From: Candidatus Azobacteroides pseudotrichonymphae genomovar. CFP2
GTDB taxonomy: Bacteria > Bacteroidota > Bacteroidia > Bacteroidales > Azobacteroidaceae
DNA length: 64,000 nucleotides
Reading direction: 5' to 3'
Assembly: GCF_000010645.1 (NCBI RefSeq)
Contig: NC_011565.1
Span: 1 to 64,000 of the forward strand
Both the position numbers and the translations under genes were made by a program. The notes below the pieces were generated by a model that was not told where the DNA came from, did not search any database, and worked only from the letters and a program-made list of their open reading frames with translations. Shown piece by piece: positions 1-11,072 of the stretch; the first letter of the stretch is position 1; each line of letters opens with the position of its first letter.

Positions 1-1368
1 ATGGAATCACATATCAGAATATGGCATCAATGCTTAAAGATAATAGAGGATAATATTACAGAAAATACTTTCCATACATGGTTTTCACCTATAGTCCCAT
101 TAAAATACGAGGATAACAATTTTACGATTCAAACCCCGAACCAATTCTTTTATGAATATTTAGAAGAGAAATATGCTAAACTTATTCTTCAGTCTTTATT
201 TCAAGTAACAGGCAAACAAATAATTCTAACCTATCAAATTATTATTAATAATGATTTCGATAGGAATAAGAAGAAATACACTACATCACAAAGAGATTGC
301 TCTACATCTTTTAATGAAAGTCAGAAAACAACATTGATTAAAGATTGGAATTCCAATCTGAACAATCGTCAAACATTTCGCAATTTTTTTGAAAGTGATA
401 ATAACAAAGTAGCATATGTTATTGCACAAAAAGTCGCTCAAGAACCTGGAAAAGATTTCAATCCTTATTTCATTTATGGAGGACCAGGAGTAGGAAAAAC
501 ACATTTGTGCCATGCTATCGGGAATAAAGTAACAGAATTCCACTTCCAAAAAAGAGTAATTTATATTCCTGCTCATTTATTTCAAATTCAATATACAGAT
601 TCTATACGCAAACATGAACCCAATGAGTTTATTCATTTCTACCAAGGAATAGATATTTTGATATTGGACGATATTCATGAGTTATCAGGCAAAGAGAAAA
701 CCTTACAAGCATATTTTCATATTTTTAACCATCTTCACCAATTAGGAAGACAAATTATTCTAACAGCAGATAAAATTCCTGCAGAAATAATAGGGTTAGA
801 AGAGCGCCTTACTAGCCGACTCAAATGGGGATTAACCATAGAACTACAAAAGCCAGATTTAGAGTTAAGAAAAAAAATTCTCAATTACAGAATAAGACAA
901 AGAAGATTGAGTGTTCCTGAAGAAGTTATTGATTATATCGCAGAAAATGTACCTGAGAATGCAAGAGATTTAGAAGGAATCGTTACTTCGCTTATTGCAT
1001 ATTCATTGGTTGATAATTGTGAGATAAATTTAGAATCAGCTCAAAAAATCGTGGGTAAAATTGTTCGAAAAAAAAAGAAACAAATTACATTAGAGAAAAT
1101 TCAAAATATAGTAAGCTCTTACTTCAAAGTAAATATTGACCAAATTCATTCCAAATCTCGAAAGCGAGAAATTGTACAAGCACGCCAAATAGCGATGTTT
1201 TTATCAAAAAAACATACAGATCATTCTTATTCCCTTATTGGGGAACAGATAGGGAAACGTGATCGCACAACAGTATTACATGCATGTAAGTCTGTTCAAA
1301 ATAATTTGGATCTCAGTAAAAGATTTCGTTCAACAATGAGAGATATTGAAGTCTTTTTATTGAATTAA
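1..1368 (+). CDS. dnaA: Chromosomal replication initiator protein DnaA
   Basis: DnaA binds origin DnaA boxes and melts the origin with ATP. The 455-residue protein shows all expected domains. The N-terminal domain I starts at residue 1, and a variable Asn/Lys/Ser-rich linker lies near residues 85-120. The AAA+ core has Walker A GGPGVGKTH at residues 160-168 and Walker B LILDDIH near 220-226. The C-terminal DNA-binding helix-turn-helix carries the signature RDRTTVLHA near 420. Length is normal for Bacteroidetes. The window begins exactly at its ATG, as expected for a chromosome numbered from dnaA. The A/T-rich region before position 1 is not visible, and I saw no convincing DnaA-box cluster in the 340-base spacer after it. 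Confidence 0.98.
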   Translation: MESHIRIWHQCLKIIEDNITENTFHTWFSPIVPLKYEDNNFTIQTPNQFFYEYLEEKYAKLILQSLFQVTGKQIILTYQIIINNDFDRNKKKYTTSQRDCSTSFNESQKTTLIKDWNSNLNNRQTFRNFFESDNNKVAYVIAQKVAQEPGKDFNPYFIYGGPGVGKTHLCHAIGNKVTEFHFQKRVIYIPAHLFQIQYTDSIRKHEPNEFIHFYQGIDILILDDIHELSGKEKTLQAYFHIFNHLHQLGRQIILTADKIPAEIIGLEERLTSRLKWGLTIELQKPDLELRKKILNYRIRQRRLSVPEEVIDYIAENVPENARDLEGIVTSLIAYSLVDNCEINLESAQKIVGKIVRKKKKQITLEKIQNIVSSYFKVNIDQIHSKSRKREIVQARQIAMFLSKKHTDHSYSLIGEQIGKRDRTTVLHACKSVQNNLDLSKRFRSTMRDIEVFLLN

Positions 1369-1710
1369 AGGAATATCCTATTTGTATAATGTTAAGGGAA
1401 GTTGTTGAAAACTCAAATTTTGTTTCCATTTGTCGACAAATTGGTTGAATTACCAAGTAATTTACCATACCCTATATGGCCACTTATTCCCTCGTCTCTA
1501 TTAACGAGTAGTAGTGTTTGCTTTTCTCAAAAAAAAAATGGAACACCTTATCCTAATTGTAAAACTAAAATTACTCTCTAACTCACCAGAATAGTTTTTA
1601 TTTTATTTTCTTGATATAAAGAAAATCCCACTCAACAAAAATAATTATATTGCCATAACAAAAGAGTAATTTTCTCTTTTCTCTCAATAAAGATTTTTTA
1701 AAATAATTAT
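1369..1710. other. AT-rich spacer dnaA-argS with a 14-bp palindrome
   Basis: No gene is recognisable in these 342 bases; all frames are interrupted by stops. The only ordered element is the perfect palindrome ATTTGTCGACAAAT at 1428-1441. It could be a protein-binding site, but nothing shows that directly. Confidence 0.5.
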
Positions 1711-3489
1711 ATGAATATTCAAGAGTTAATTCAAAAAGATTTAAAACGTTTATATGCTAGAGAAATTCCTGAATCTTCTATACAATTACAAAAGACAAAA
1801 AAGGAATTCGAAGGAAATTTGACATTGATTATTTTTCCTCTATTGAAGATATCAAAAAAGGATATAGAACAAACAGCAATGGAAATTGGAGAATACTTGC
1901 TCAAAAATCAATCTATTATTATTGGATACAATGCAATCAAAGGATTTCTAAATCTTACGCTTTCATCAACATATTGGATTAATTCTTTAAATACTATACA
2001 TAGAACGAAAAATTATGGTATGAAAAAAATCACAAACAACTCTCCATTAATAATGATAGAATATTCATCTCCTAATACCAATAAACCACTCCATTTAGGC
2101 CATATCCGTAATATCTTATTAGGATATAGTATTTCCGAAATATTGAAAGCAACCGGGAATCAAATAGTCAAAACAAATATTGTAAATGATCGAGGAATTC
2201 ATATTTGCAAATCTATGTTAGCATGGAAAAAATGGGGAAATGGAGAAACTCCAAATTCTTCTGGGAAAAAAGGGGACCATTTAATTGGAGAATATTACGT
2301 CAAATTTAACCAAGAGTATAAAAAGGAAATATTAACAATGGAAGCTTCCGGATTAACTCCAAAAGAAGCAGAAGAAAAATCATTACTAATGTTTGAAGCT
2401 CGTGAAATGCTCCGAAAATGGGAAACTGGGGATCCAGAAACTATACATCTATGGAAAATAACAAACAACTGGGTGCATATCGGTTTCAAAGAAACATACA
2501 AAACTTTAGGTGTCGATTTCGATAAAATTTATTATGAATCACAAACCTATTTAGAAGGGAAAAAGAAAATATTAGAAGGATTTGAAAAAGGGATTTTTTA
2601 CAAAAAAGAAGACGGCTCAATTTGGGCAAATCTAGCCTCTAATGGATTAGGCGAAAAATTGTTACTTCGTTCTGATGGTACTTCTGTCTATATAACTCAA
2701 GACATTGGAACAGCAAAATTAAGATTTGATGATTATTCTATTAACAAAATGATTTACATAGCAGGTAATGAGCAAAATTATCACTTTCAAGCACTTTCTC
2801 TATTACTAGATAAATTAGGATTTGAATTTAGTAAAAACTTAATACACTTTTCTTATGGAATGGTTGAACTTCCGGAAGGGAAAATGAAATCTCGAGAAGG
2901 TACAGTTGTAGATGCAGATGACCTAATTGAAGAAATGATACAAACAGCAAAAGAAATTTCTAATAAACTGGGAAAATTAGGCAAATGTACTGATAAAGAA
3001 ACAAACGAAGTATATAAAATCATAAGTATGGGAGCTTTAAAATATTTCATACTAAAAGTAGATCCACGTAAAAATATGACTTTTAACCCAAAGGAATCCA
3101 TAGACTTTAATGGTAATACAGGACCATTCATCCAATACACCTATGCACGTATTAAGTCTATTTTAAAAAAATCAAATATTAAAATACAGTGTATTAAATC
3201 TATATCGACAAATATTTTTCTCAATGAAAAAGAAAAAAATATTATTCAATTACTATCAGATTTTCCAACCATTGTTCAAGAAGCAGCTGATAACTTCGAT
3301 CCTTCCATAATCGCCAACTATACCTTTTGCATAGCAAAAGAATACAATCAATTTTATCACAACTATTCAATATTAAAAGAAGAAAATGAAGACATACAAA
3401 AATTCCGTTTGATACTGTCTTATAATACAAGCAAAATCATTAAGATGAGCTTCAAGCTATTAGGAATCAATGTCCCTGAAAGAATGTAG
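1711..3489 (+). CDS. argS: Arginyl-tRNA synthetase
   Basis: This class I aminoacyl-tRNA synthetase charges tRNA-Arg. The 592-residue protein has the N-terminal additional domain of ArgRS and an HIGH-type motif (NKPLHLGHIRN, HLGH near residue 128). The KMSK-region equivalent is KMKSREGT near 391. The C-terminal DALR anticodon-binding domain includes the IQYTYARI stretch. Length is typical for Bacteroidetes ArgRS. It is the only plus-strand gene between dnaA and the convergent rho gene, ending 28 bases from the rho stop. A tRNA-Arg(TCT) substrate is encoded at 55.3 kb. Confidence 0.97.
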   Translation: MNIQELIQKDLKRLYAREIPESSIQLQKTKKEFEGNLTLIIFPLLKISKKDIEQTAMEIGEYLLKNQSIIIGYNAIKGFLNLTLSSTYWINSLNTIHRTKNYGMKKITNNSPLIMIEYSSPNTNKPLHLGHIRNILLGYSISEILKATGNQIVKTNIVNDRGIHICKSMLAWKKWGNGETPNSSGKKGDHLIGEYYVKFNQEYKKEILTMEASGLTPKEAEEKSLLMFEAREMLRKWETGDPETIHLWKITNNWVHIGFKETYKTLGVDFDKIYYESQTYLEGKKKILEGFEKGIFYKKEDGSIWANLASNGLGEKLLLRSDGTSVYITQDIGTAKLRFDDYSINKMIYIAGNEQNYHFQALSLLLDKLGFEFSKNLIHFSYGMVELPEGKMKSREGTVVDADDLIEEMIQTAKEISNKLGKLGKCTDKETNEVYKIISMGALKYFILKVDPRKNMTFNPKESIDFNGNTGPFIQYTYARIKSILKKSNIKIQCIKSISTNIFLNEKEKNIIQLLSDFPTIVQEAADNFDPSIIANYTFCIAKEYNQFYHNYSILKEENEDIQKFRLILSYNTSKIIKMSFKLLGINVPERM

Positions 3490-3517
3490 TGCAAAATCAA
3501 AAAAAGATAATTTCAAA

Positions 3518-5269
3518 TTATTCATTCATAGAAAGTAGAAATTCTTCATTATTTAATGTATTTTCCATCTTTCCTTTCACAAATTCTATGGCTTCCATGC
3601 TATTCATATCTGACAGATATTTACGTAAAATCCACATACGATTGATAGTATCATTATCTTGCAATAAATCATCACGGCGAGTACTGGAAGCTAAAATATC
3701 TACAGCCGGGTAAATACGCTTGTTAGATAATTTACGATCCAATTGTAATTCCATATTACCTGTCCCTTTAAATTCTTCAAAAATTACATCATCCATTTTA
3801 GAGCCTGTTTCCGTTAGAGCAGTGGCAATAATTGTCAATGAACCACCATTTTCAATCTTGCGAGCAGCTCCAAAAAATCGTTTGGGTCTTTGTAAAGCAT
3901 TGGCATCTACCCCACCCGATAATACTCTCCCAGAAGCTGGTTGTATTGTATTATATGCTCGTGCCAGGCGTGTAATAGAATCTAACAAAATAACCACATC
4001 ATGTCTACACTCCACCATTCTTTTGGCTTTATTTAAAACAATTTCAGCAATTTTTACATGACGTTCTGCTGGTTCATCAAATGTAGAAGCAATAACTTCA
4101 GCATCCACACTTCGCTGCATATCAGTTACTTCCTCGGGACGTTCGTCAATCAACAACACAATCATATAAACTTCAGGATGGTTCCACGCAATAGAATTAG
4201 CAATATTTTTCAAAAGAATAGTCTTACCTGTTTTAGGTTGTGCCACTATAAGACCTCGTTGTCCTTTACCTATCGGAGTAAACAAATCCACTACACGAGA
4301 TGAAAGCTTATCCGTAACTTTAGGACTTATACTACGAACTAAATTAAATTTTTCTTCGGGAAATAAAGGAACAAGATGATCAAATGGCAAACGATCTCGC
4401 ACTTTTTCTGGACACAACCCATTGATTAATTCTATCTTAATCAATGCAAAAAACTTTTCTCCTTCCCGAGGTGGTCGAACAGATCCAGCTACTACATCTC
4501 CTGTTTTTAACCCAAATAATCGAATCTGCCCTGACGAAAGATATATATCATCTGGTGATGAAAAATAATTATAATCTGCCGAACGTAGAAATCCATAACC
4601 CTCCTGACCAACTTCTAATACGCCCGAACCTTGTAACATATTTTCCAAATCAGAATTTACATTGTTACTCTGACTAACAATATTGCTATTTTGTAACTGA
4701 TCCTGATTTAGATTATTTTTTGAATATAAAACTGGTTGCTGATTTTGTTCAGAGAGAGACAAAACTTGTTCCGTTTTATTTTCTACCTTATATTTAGCTA
4801 CGTTTGAAACATTTTGCTCTTGTTTTTTACCAAATTGTTCTTTTTTTATTCGTTTTGATCCAACATTTGTCTCTCTATTGAGAGATGTAATAATCGGTAT
4901 ATTTTTATCTATTCCCCTCAATTTAGAATTAGACTGACTTACCTTATCAAACCTCTTTTGCTTATTGTTTTTCTCCGTCAATCCTGAATTGTCCATTGTC
5001 GTATTATTCTCTCCAGATTTCACTTCAATATTTTCAACTGTTTTCTCCATTTGAAATTTTCGTGGACGCCCCCGCTTTCTTCTTTCATCGGACGCCGTTA
5101 TTGAAACAGTTTGTGTAGCTGCATTAATAAGAGCTTGTTGATCTAAAATCTGATAAATAAGTTCAATATCCTCTAATTTATCAATACCTTTTAATCCAAG
5201 TTCTTTTGCTACAAGAATTAAATCGTCCCGATTCATTTTTTGCAAAAAAAGAATATTATAATGTTGCAT
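3518..5269 (-). CDS. rho: Transcription termination factor Rho
   Basis: Rho is a hexameric RNA helicase that ends transcription. The C-terminal motor domain has the P-loop AQPKTGKT at about residues 340-350 and Walker [17 protein letters not shown]. An RNA-binding cold-shock-like domain ([13 protein letters not shown]) precedes it. Between the N-terminal helices and that domain is a long Asn/Gln/Lys-rich, low-complexity insertion, which is common in Bacteroidetes Rho. I chose the ATG at 5269 because the following [16 protein letters not shown] lines up with the usual Bacteroidetes N-terminus (YNIL...). An ATG further upstream at 5305 and one downstream at 5236 are also possible. The gene converges on argS. 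Confidence 0.95.
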   Translation of the reverse strand: MQHYNILFLQKMNRDDLILVAKELGLKGIDKLEDIELIYQILDQQALINAATQTVSITASDERRKRGRPRKFQMEKTVENIEVKSGENNTTMDNSGLTEKNNKQKRFDKVSQSNSKLRGIDKNIPIITSLNRETNVGSKRIKKEQFGKKQEQNVSNVAKYKVENKTEQVLSLSEQNQQPVLYSKNNLNQDQLQNSNIVSQSNNVNSDLENMLQGSGVLEVGQEGYGFLRSADYNYFSSPDDIYLSSGQIRLFGLKTGDVVAGSVRPPREGEKFFALIKIELINGLCPEKVRDRLPFDHLVPLFPEEKFNLVRSISPKVTDKLSSRVVDLFTPIGKGQRGLIVAQPKTGKTILLKNIANSIAWNHPEVYMIVLLIDERPEEVTDMQRSVDAEVIASTFDEPAERHVKIAEIVLNKAKRMVECRHDVVILLDSITRLARAYNTIQPASGRVLSGGVDANALQRPKRFFGAARKIENGGSLTIIATALTETGSKMDDVIFEEFKGTGNMELQLDRKLSNKRIYPAVDILASSTRRDDLLQDNDTINRMWILRKYLSDMNSMEAIEFVKGKMENTLNNEEFLLSMNE

Positions 5270-5396
5270 ATAAAAATAATTATGAAATGAAATAAAATAA
5301 TACAAACAAAAGTTTTTCTTAAAAAAATATCAATTATATATAAACATATATAACCTAATATTAGACCATAAATTTTCCCTTTACTCTCTTTAATAA

Positions 5397-6740
5397 TTAT
5401 TGTTCCAAAGACTCAAAAATAATCACCCTTCTTGTTGTTGAACTTACCCGATAACGATTATCTATTCGTTTTCCAACAATCCAAACTATATCATCTCTTG
5501 AACAAAGCAACCATGTATTTTTTTTTTCCAGCTTGCTAAATTTGTGGTTATTAAAATAATCGCTTAATTTTTGAAAGTTTCGCATTCCAAAAGGAACAAA
5601 CCTATCTCCTCTTTCCCATTTTCGCAATTGTAATGGAAATTGCAATTTTTTTACGTCCAAAAAAGCAATATTGGGATTGCATTTTATTTGAAAATTATCT
5701 CCTCCTATGTCCTTATAACGCATTCTTATTGGTAACGGAACTATCATTTCTCGATCATCTTTATCTATTTCATAAATTTTATTTTTACTGCTTTCCTCAC
5801 GAGGAATAAGTAAAAACCGCTCTCTATCTTTTATCAAGATATACTGCAATGAGTAAAATTCTTTACTTGACAAACTTTTCATTGCACGGGTTATATTGTA
5901 TATAACATCCCGACCGAAGCCATAAGTTTTTAAAATTTCAAATAATATCGATTCAGGAGAGGGAAATTTCTGCAATTCAATAATATTTATCATCCCTATA
6001 TCCGGATTAAATACTTTATTTCTTGCTTCTTCAATGTGAGAATCATAAATCTTTATAACTTCTGCCAAATTTTCTATCGTATGAAGTAACACCTGTTCAA
6101 CAGACGGATTCAATGTTTTTAATAAAGGAAGCAATTTAAAACGGATTTTATTTCGTATATGCTTTTCCTCAAAATTACTTGAATCGTCTACATAGACTAT
6201 CCGGTTATCTTTAGCAAATTGCACTATTTCTTGTCTTGTAATGTCTAATAGTGGACGAATTATCTTTCCATGCTTTGGTCTGATCCCCTTCAGACCTCTA
6301 ATACCAGTCCCACGCACTAAATTTAAAAGTAAAGTTTCTATATTATCTCCTTTATGATGAGCTACAGCAATTACCTCCGCATTTTGTTCTTGACGTAAAT
6401 ATTCGAACCATTTATAACGTAGGACACGAGCTGCCATTTCTATGGATATCTTGTTTCGTTGAGCAAGATATTGAGTATTAAAGTCTTTTTTAAAAAAAAC
6501 CAGATTCATAGAAGAAGCTAATAAAGCAGCATGCTTTTCATCTCTACATGATTCATCTCCTCTTAAATGAAAATTACAATGAGCCGCTTGACATTTATAG
6601 CCTAGATGATGCAAAATATAAAGTAAAACAGACGAGTCGACGCCTCCACTCACCCCAACAACAATCTTCGCCTGACATTGCGGCAACAAACCATTTTTAT
6701 GGATATATTGTGCAACTTTCTTTATTAATACATCATTCAA
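5397..6740 (-). CDS. tilS: tRNA(Ile)-lysidine synthase TilS
   Basis: TilS converts C34 of the CAU-anticodon tRNA-Ile to lysidine so that it reads AUA codons. The PP-loop motif SGGVDS is at residues 31-36, followed by the HCNFHLRG stretch of the N-terminal ATPase domain; the C-terminal domain ends with RWERGDRFVPFGM. The 447-residue length is normal. It follows rpoC by only 29 bases on the same strand and is probably co-transcribed with it. No ATG is available in frame at the 5' end: the apparent start is TTG at 6740, and two nearby ATGs (6736 and 6733) are out of frame. Confidence 0.93.
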   Translation of the reverse strand: MNDVLIKKVAQYIHKNGLLPQCQAKIVVGVSGGVDSSVLLYILHHLGYKCQAAHCNFHLRGDESCRDEKHAALLASSMNLVFFKKDFNTQYLAQRNKISIEMAARVLRYKWFEYLRQEQNAEVIAVAHHKGDNIETLLLNLVRGTGIRGLKGIRPKHGKIIRPLLDITRQEIVQFAKDNRIVYVDDSSNFEEKHIRNKIRFKLLPLLKTLNPSVEQVLLHTIENLAEVIKIYDSHIEEARNKVFNPDIGMINIIELQKFPSPESILFEILKTYGFGRDVIYNITRAMKSLSSKEFYSLQYILIKDRERFLLIPREESSKNKIYEIDKDDREMIVPLPIRMRYKDIGGDNFQIKCNPNIAFLDVKKLQFPLQLRKWERGDRFVPFGMRNFQKLSDYFNNHKFSKLEKKNTWLLCSRDDIVWIVGKRIDNRYRVSSTTRRVIIFESLEQ

Positions 6741-6769
6741 ACTAAAACAGGAGATTGTATTTTTTTAAA

Positions 6770-9700
6770 CTATTCCATAGTAGTCTCTACCATGATTTTA
6801 TCATATTCCTTTAACCCAGTACCTGCAGGAATCAAACGACCACAAATTACATTCTCTTTCATACCTACCAATTTATCTACTTTCCCCTTAATGGCAGCTT
6901 CATTCAATACTTTAGCTGTTTCTTGGAAAGAGGCAGCTGAAATAAAACTAGATGTTTGTAAGGAAGCTCGTGTAATTCCTTGTAAAATCTGCATTACCGT
7001 GGCTGGGATAGAATCACGTACCTCTATCAATCTTAGATCTCGTCTTTTTAAAATAGAATTTTCTTCACGTAGTTTACGCATTGTTATTATTTGTCCTTGC
7101 TTTACATTGGAAGAATCACCAACATTAACAACGACTTTTTTATCCCAAATATGATCATTTTCTTCACTTACTTCGTCTCTATCCACTAATTGTCTTGCTA
7201 CAAATTTCGTATCGCCAGCTTCTATAATTTCAACTTTACGCATCATCTGACGAACAATTACTTCAAAATGTTTATCATTGATTTTCACGCCTTGTAAACG
7301 ATACACATCTTGAATTTCATTCACAATATACTCCTGCACAGCTGTCGGTCCATTAACTGCCAAAATATCCGACGGAGCGATAATTCCATCAGACAAAGGC
7401 ATTCCGGCACGAATGTAATCATTCTCTTGAACAAGAATCTGCTTAGACAACGAAACAAGATAAGTCCTATAATCCCCATTCTTAGAAGTTACTATTACTT
7501 CACGACTTCCCCGTTTAACTTTACCAAAAGAAATTTCTCCATCAATTTCAGATACAACTGCCGGATTAGAAGGATTACGAGCTTCAAACAATTCAGTCAC
7601 ACGAGGAAGCCCACCCGTAATATCACCTGTTTTCCCAACAGTACGAGGAATTTTAACAAGTACTTCTCCTACTCGTATTACATCTTTTTCTTCTTTTGTA
7701 ATATGAGCACCTAAAGGTAAATTATATATTCTCCTTATTTCACCATTTTCATCCAAAATATGAATAACAGGAATTTTTGTTTTATCACGCGATTCTATAA
7801 TAACTTTTTCTTTTAAACCAGTCTGTTCATCATATTCATTCTTATACGTGATATTTTCAATCACATTTTCCAAATGAAATCTACCAGCTACCTCTGACAC
7901 AATACTCGCATTGAAAGCATCCCATTCAAAAAGCAAATCCCCTTTTTTAATTTCATCTCTATCATTGAAAAATAGCTTGGAGGCATAAGGAATATTATAT
8001 GTTGCCAAAACAATCTTTGTTCGAGTATCTATAATACGCATTTCAGCAAGACGACTAACAACTATTAAATGCCTATTGTTTATTTCATCAACCACTTCTA
8101 CCGTACGAAGTTCATCAATCTCTAAGATACCATCATATTTAGAAACTACACTACTTTCAGTAGCAATATTAGACGCAATACCACCCACATGAAAAGTACG
8201 TAAAGTTAATTGTGTTCCGGGTTCTCCAATAGATTGAGCAGCAATAACTCCTACTGCTTCTCCAATTTGAACTATACTACCAGTTGCCAAATTACGTCCA
8301 TAACATTTTACACAAACACCTTTTTTGGACTCGCAAGTTAATACAGAACGTATCTCAACACGTTCTATAGACGAATTTTGAATAGCCAACGCTTTGTCTT
8401 CTGAAATCTCCTCGCCTGCATAAACAATGATTTTTCTACTCTCTGGATGTTGAACATCACATACAGAAACACGTCCCAAGATACGTTCATAAAGAGAAAC
8501 TACTACATCCTCATTTTTTCTCAATTCAGTTGCAATTAACCCACGCAATGTCCCACAATCTTCTTCATTAATAATTACATTATGAGATACATCTACCAAA
8601 CGACGAGTTAAATATCCTGCATCCGCAGTTTTTAAAGCCGTATCTGCCAAACCTTTACGTGCACCATGAGTAGAAATAAAATATTCCAGTACGGATAATC
8701 CCTCTTTAAAATTAGAAAGAATCGGATTTTCAATAATCTGTCCTCCTCCCATTACACTTTTCTGTGGTTTTGCCATTAGACCACGCATACCAGACAATTG
8801 ACGAATCTGTTCTTTACTCCCTCGTGCTCCCGATTCCAACATCATAAAAACAGGATTAAACCCTTGATCATCTTCTCTCAATTGTTTCATTAGAGCATCG
8901 GATAATCGAGAATTAACATGCGTCCATGTATCAATAATTTGATTATAACGTTCATTGTACGTGATTATCCCCATATTATAGTTAGCCAGGATTTCCTCTA
9001 TTTCTTTATAGCCTTCTTGTACAAATGTTTCTTTTTCTTTTGGAACAATAACATTGTCCAAATTGAATGACAAACATCCTTTAAAAGCCATCATATAACC
9101 TAAATCCTTAATGTCATCAAGAAATTGAGCAGTACGTGACACCCCACAAGTTTTAATCACATCACTAATAACACTTCTCAAGGATTTTTTAGATAATTCT
9201 TCATTGACAAAACCTACAGCTTTCGGGACAAACCCATTAACTATCACACGACCTACAGAAGTCTCAATTATATGATTAATAGGGGTTCCATTCTCATCAA
9301 TATCATCTACATAAACTTTAACAAATGCATGAATATCTACTTTTCCCTCATTATAAGCAATTATCGCCTCCTCTGTACCATAGAATTTTAAACCTTCTCC
9401 CTTAGCACCTCTACGCATCTTAGTAATATAAAATAATCCTAAAACCATATCTTGAGAAGGAATGGTAATAGGAGTACCATTAGCTGGATTCAATATATTA
9501 TGAGAAGCTAGCATTAACATCTGTGCTTCTAAAATAGCCTCGTTTCCCAAAGGGAGATGGACAGCCATCTGATCGCCATCAAAATCAGCATTAAAAGCCG
9601 TACAAGAGAGTGGATGCAATTGAATAGCTTTACCCTCTATCAACTTAGGTTGAAATGCTTGAATGCTCAAACGATGTAGAGTTGGAGCGCGATTTAATAA

Positions 9701-10987
9701 TACAGGATGACCCTTCATTACATACTCCAATATATCCCAAATAATTGGGTCCCTCCCATCTACAAGTTTTTTTGCTGATTTTACTGTTTTAACAACACCA
9801 CGGTCCATCAATTTACGGATAATAAACGGTTTATAAAGTTCAGCAGCTATACCTTTGGGCAATCCACATTCATGCATTTTTAATTCAGGCCCAACAACAA
9901 TTACTGAACGAGCAGAATAATCTACACGCTTACCCAATAGGTTCTGCCTGAAACGACCTTGCTTCCCTTTCAAACTATCAGATAATGATTTTAATGGACG
10001 ATTAGCATCAGTCTTAACTGCACTTGATTTACGCGAATTATCGAATAACGAATCCACTGCTTCTTGCAACATACGTTTTTCATTTCGCAAAATTACATCA
10101 GGTGCATCTATATCAATTAACCGTTTCAAACGATTGTTACGAATAATTACTCTACGATATAAGTCATTCACATCAGAAGCAGCAAAACGTCCACCATCTA
10201 ATGGAATCAAGGGGCGCAATTCAGGCGGAATAACTGGAATCACCCCAATAACCATCCATTCTGGCCGATTCTTATTTTTAGAAGAGCGAAAAGATTCAAT
10301 TACTTGTAAACGTTTCAATGCATCAATTTTCCTTTGTTGCGAAGTATCATTATCAATCTTATGACGTAATTCGTAAGAAAGGGAATCTAATTCCAAACGA
10401 GACAAAAGATCATAAATTGCCTCTCCTCCCATTTTTGCAATGAATTTATCTGGATTAATATCATCCAATCGCTGATTCTCTACCGGAAGACCATCCAAAA
10501 CTTCTAAATATTCTTCTTCCGAAAGCAAATCACAAACTTTCTTATCCGTAATCCCTGGTTGAATTACAACAAAACGTTCATAATAAATAATTGCATCCAA
10601 TTTTTTCGACGACAACCCTAGCAAATAACCTATTTTATTTGGTAATGAACGAAAATACCAAATATGAACTACAGGAACAACTAATTGAATATGACCCATT
10701 CGTTCTCGACGTACTCTTTTTTCAGTCACTTCCACTCCACAACGGTCACATACAACACCTTTATAACGAATGCGTTTGTATTTACCACAATGACATTCGT
10801 AATCCTTTATTGGGCCAAAAATACGTTCGCAAAATAATCCATCACGTTCGGGCCTATAAGTGCGATAATTAATCGTTTCTGGCTTTAATACTTCACCACT
10901 AGATTGTGCCAATATATTGTCAGAAGAGGCCAAACTAATAAATATTCTAGTAAAGCTCTTCACCTTATTTTCTTTTCTGAAAGCCAT
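6770..10987 (-). CDS. rpoC: DNA-directed RNA polymerase subunit beta'
   Basis: This is the catalytic beta' subunit of RNA polymerase. The N-terminal zinc site has cysteines 65, 67, 80 and 83 ([19 protein letters not shown]), and the catalytic magnesium motif NADFDGD lies at residues 466-472. The second zinc site near residue 890 appears as [16 protein letters not shown]. Its 1405 residues match the single-chain Bacteroidetes form. It is the last RNA polymerase gene of the rplKAJL-rpoBC block, 85 bases after rpoB, with tilS downstream. No internal stop or frameshift is seen over 4.2 kb. Confidence 0.99.
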   Translation of the reverse strand: MAFRKENKVKSFTRIFISLASSDNILAQSSGEVLKPETINYRTYRPERDGLFCERIFGPIKDYECHCGKYKRIRYKGVVCDRCGVEVTEKRVRRERMGHIQLVVPVVHIWYFRSLPNKIGYLLGLSSKKLDAIIYYERFVVIQPGITDKKVCDLLSEEEYLEVLDGLPVENQRLDDINPDKFIAKMGGEAIYDLLSRLELDSLSYELRHKIDNDTSQQRKIDALKRLQVIESFRSSKNKNRPEWMVIGVIPVIPPELRPLIPLDGGRFAASDVNDLYRRVIIRNNRLKRLIDIDAPDVILRNEKRMLQEAVDSLFDNSRKSSAVKTDANRPLKSLSDSLKGKQGRFRQNLLGKRVDYSARSVIVVGPELKMHECGLPKGIAAELYKPFIIRKLMDRGVVKTVKSAKKLVDGRDPIIWDILEYVMKGHPVLLNRAPTLHRLSIQAFQPKLIEGKAIQLHPLSCTAFNADFDGDQMAVHLPLGNEAILEAQMLMLASHNILNPANGTPITIPSQDMVLGLFYITKMRRGAKGEGLKFYGTEEAIIAYNEGKVDIHAFVKVYVDDIDENGTPINHIIETSVGRVIVNGFVPKAVGFVNEELSKKSLRSVISDVIKTCGVSRTAQFLDDIKDLGYMMAFKGCLSFNLDNVIVPKEKETFVQEGYKEIEEILANYNMGIITYNERYNQIIDTWTHVNSRLSDALMKQLREDDQGFNPVFMMLESGARGSKEQIRQLSGMRGLMAKPQKSVMGGGQIIENPILSNFKEGLSVLEYFISTHGARKGLADTALKTADAGYLTRRLVDVSHNVIINEEDCGTLRGLIATELRKNEDVVVSLYERILGRVSVCDVQHPESRKIIVYAGEEISEDKALAIQNSSIERVEIRSVLTCESKKGVCVKCYGRNLATGSIVQIGEAVGVIAAQSIGEPGTQLTLRTFHVGGIASNIATESSVVSKYDGILEIDELRTVEVVDEINNRHLIVVSRLAEMRIIDTRTKIVLATYNIPYASKLFFNDRDEIKKGDLLFEWDAFNASIVSEVAGRFHLENVIENITYKNEYDEQTGLKEKVIIESRDKTKIPVIHILDENGEIRRIYNLPLGAHITKEEKDVIRVGEVLVKIPRTVGKTGDITGGLPRVTELFEARNPSNPAVVSEIDGEISFGKVKRGSREVIVTSKNGDYRTYLVSLSKQILVQENDYIRAGMPLSDGIIAPSDILAVNGPTAVQEYIVNEIQDVYRLQGVKINDKHFEVIVRQMMRKVEIIEAGDTKFVARQLVDRDEVSEENDHIWDKKVVVNVGDSSNVKQGQIITMRKLREENSILKRRDLRLIEVRDSIPATVMQILQGITRASLQTSSFISAASFQETAKVLNEAAIKGKVDKLVGMKENVICGRLIPAGTGLKEYDKIMVETTME

Positions 10988-11072
10988 ATATATTTTTCAA
11001 TAAAGAAATTAAAATAGACCAGTTAATTTTTTTTAGGGAAAACTCCGAAATTTATTGATTTTATTCTATTTT

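Noticed and set aside
1369..1710. Origin of replication with DnaA boxes after dnaA
   Set aside because: No TTATCCACA-like cluster was seen; the single palindrome is not enough. The origin may lie upstream of position 1.
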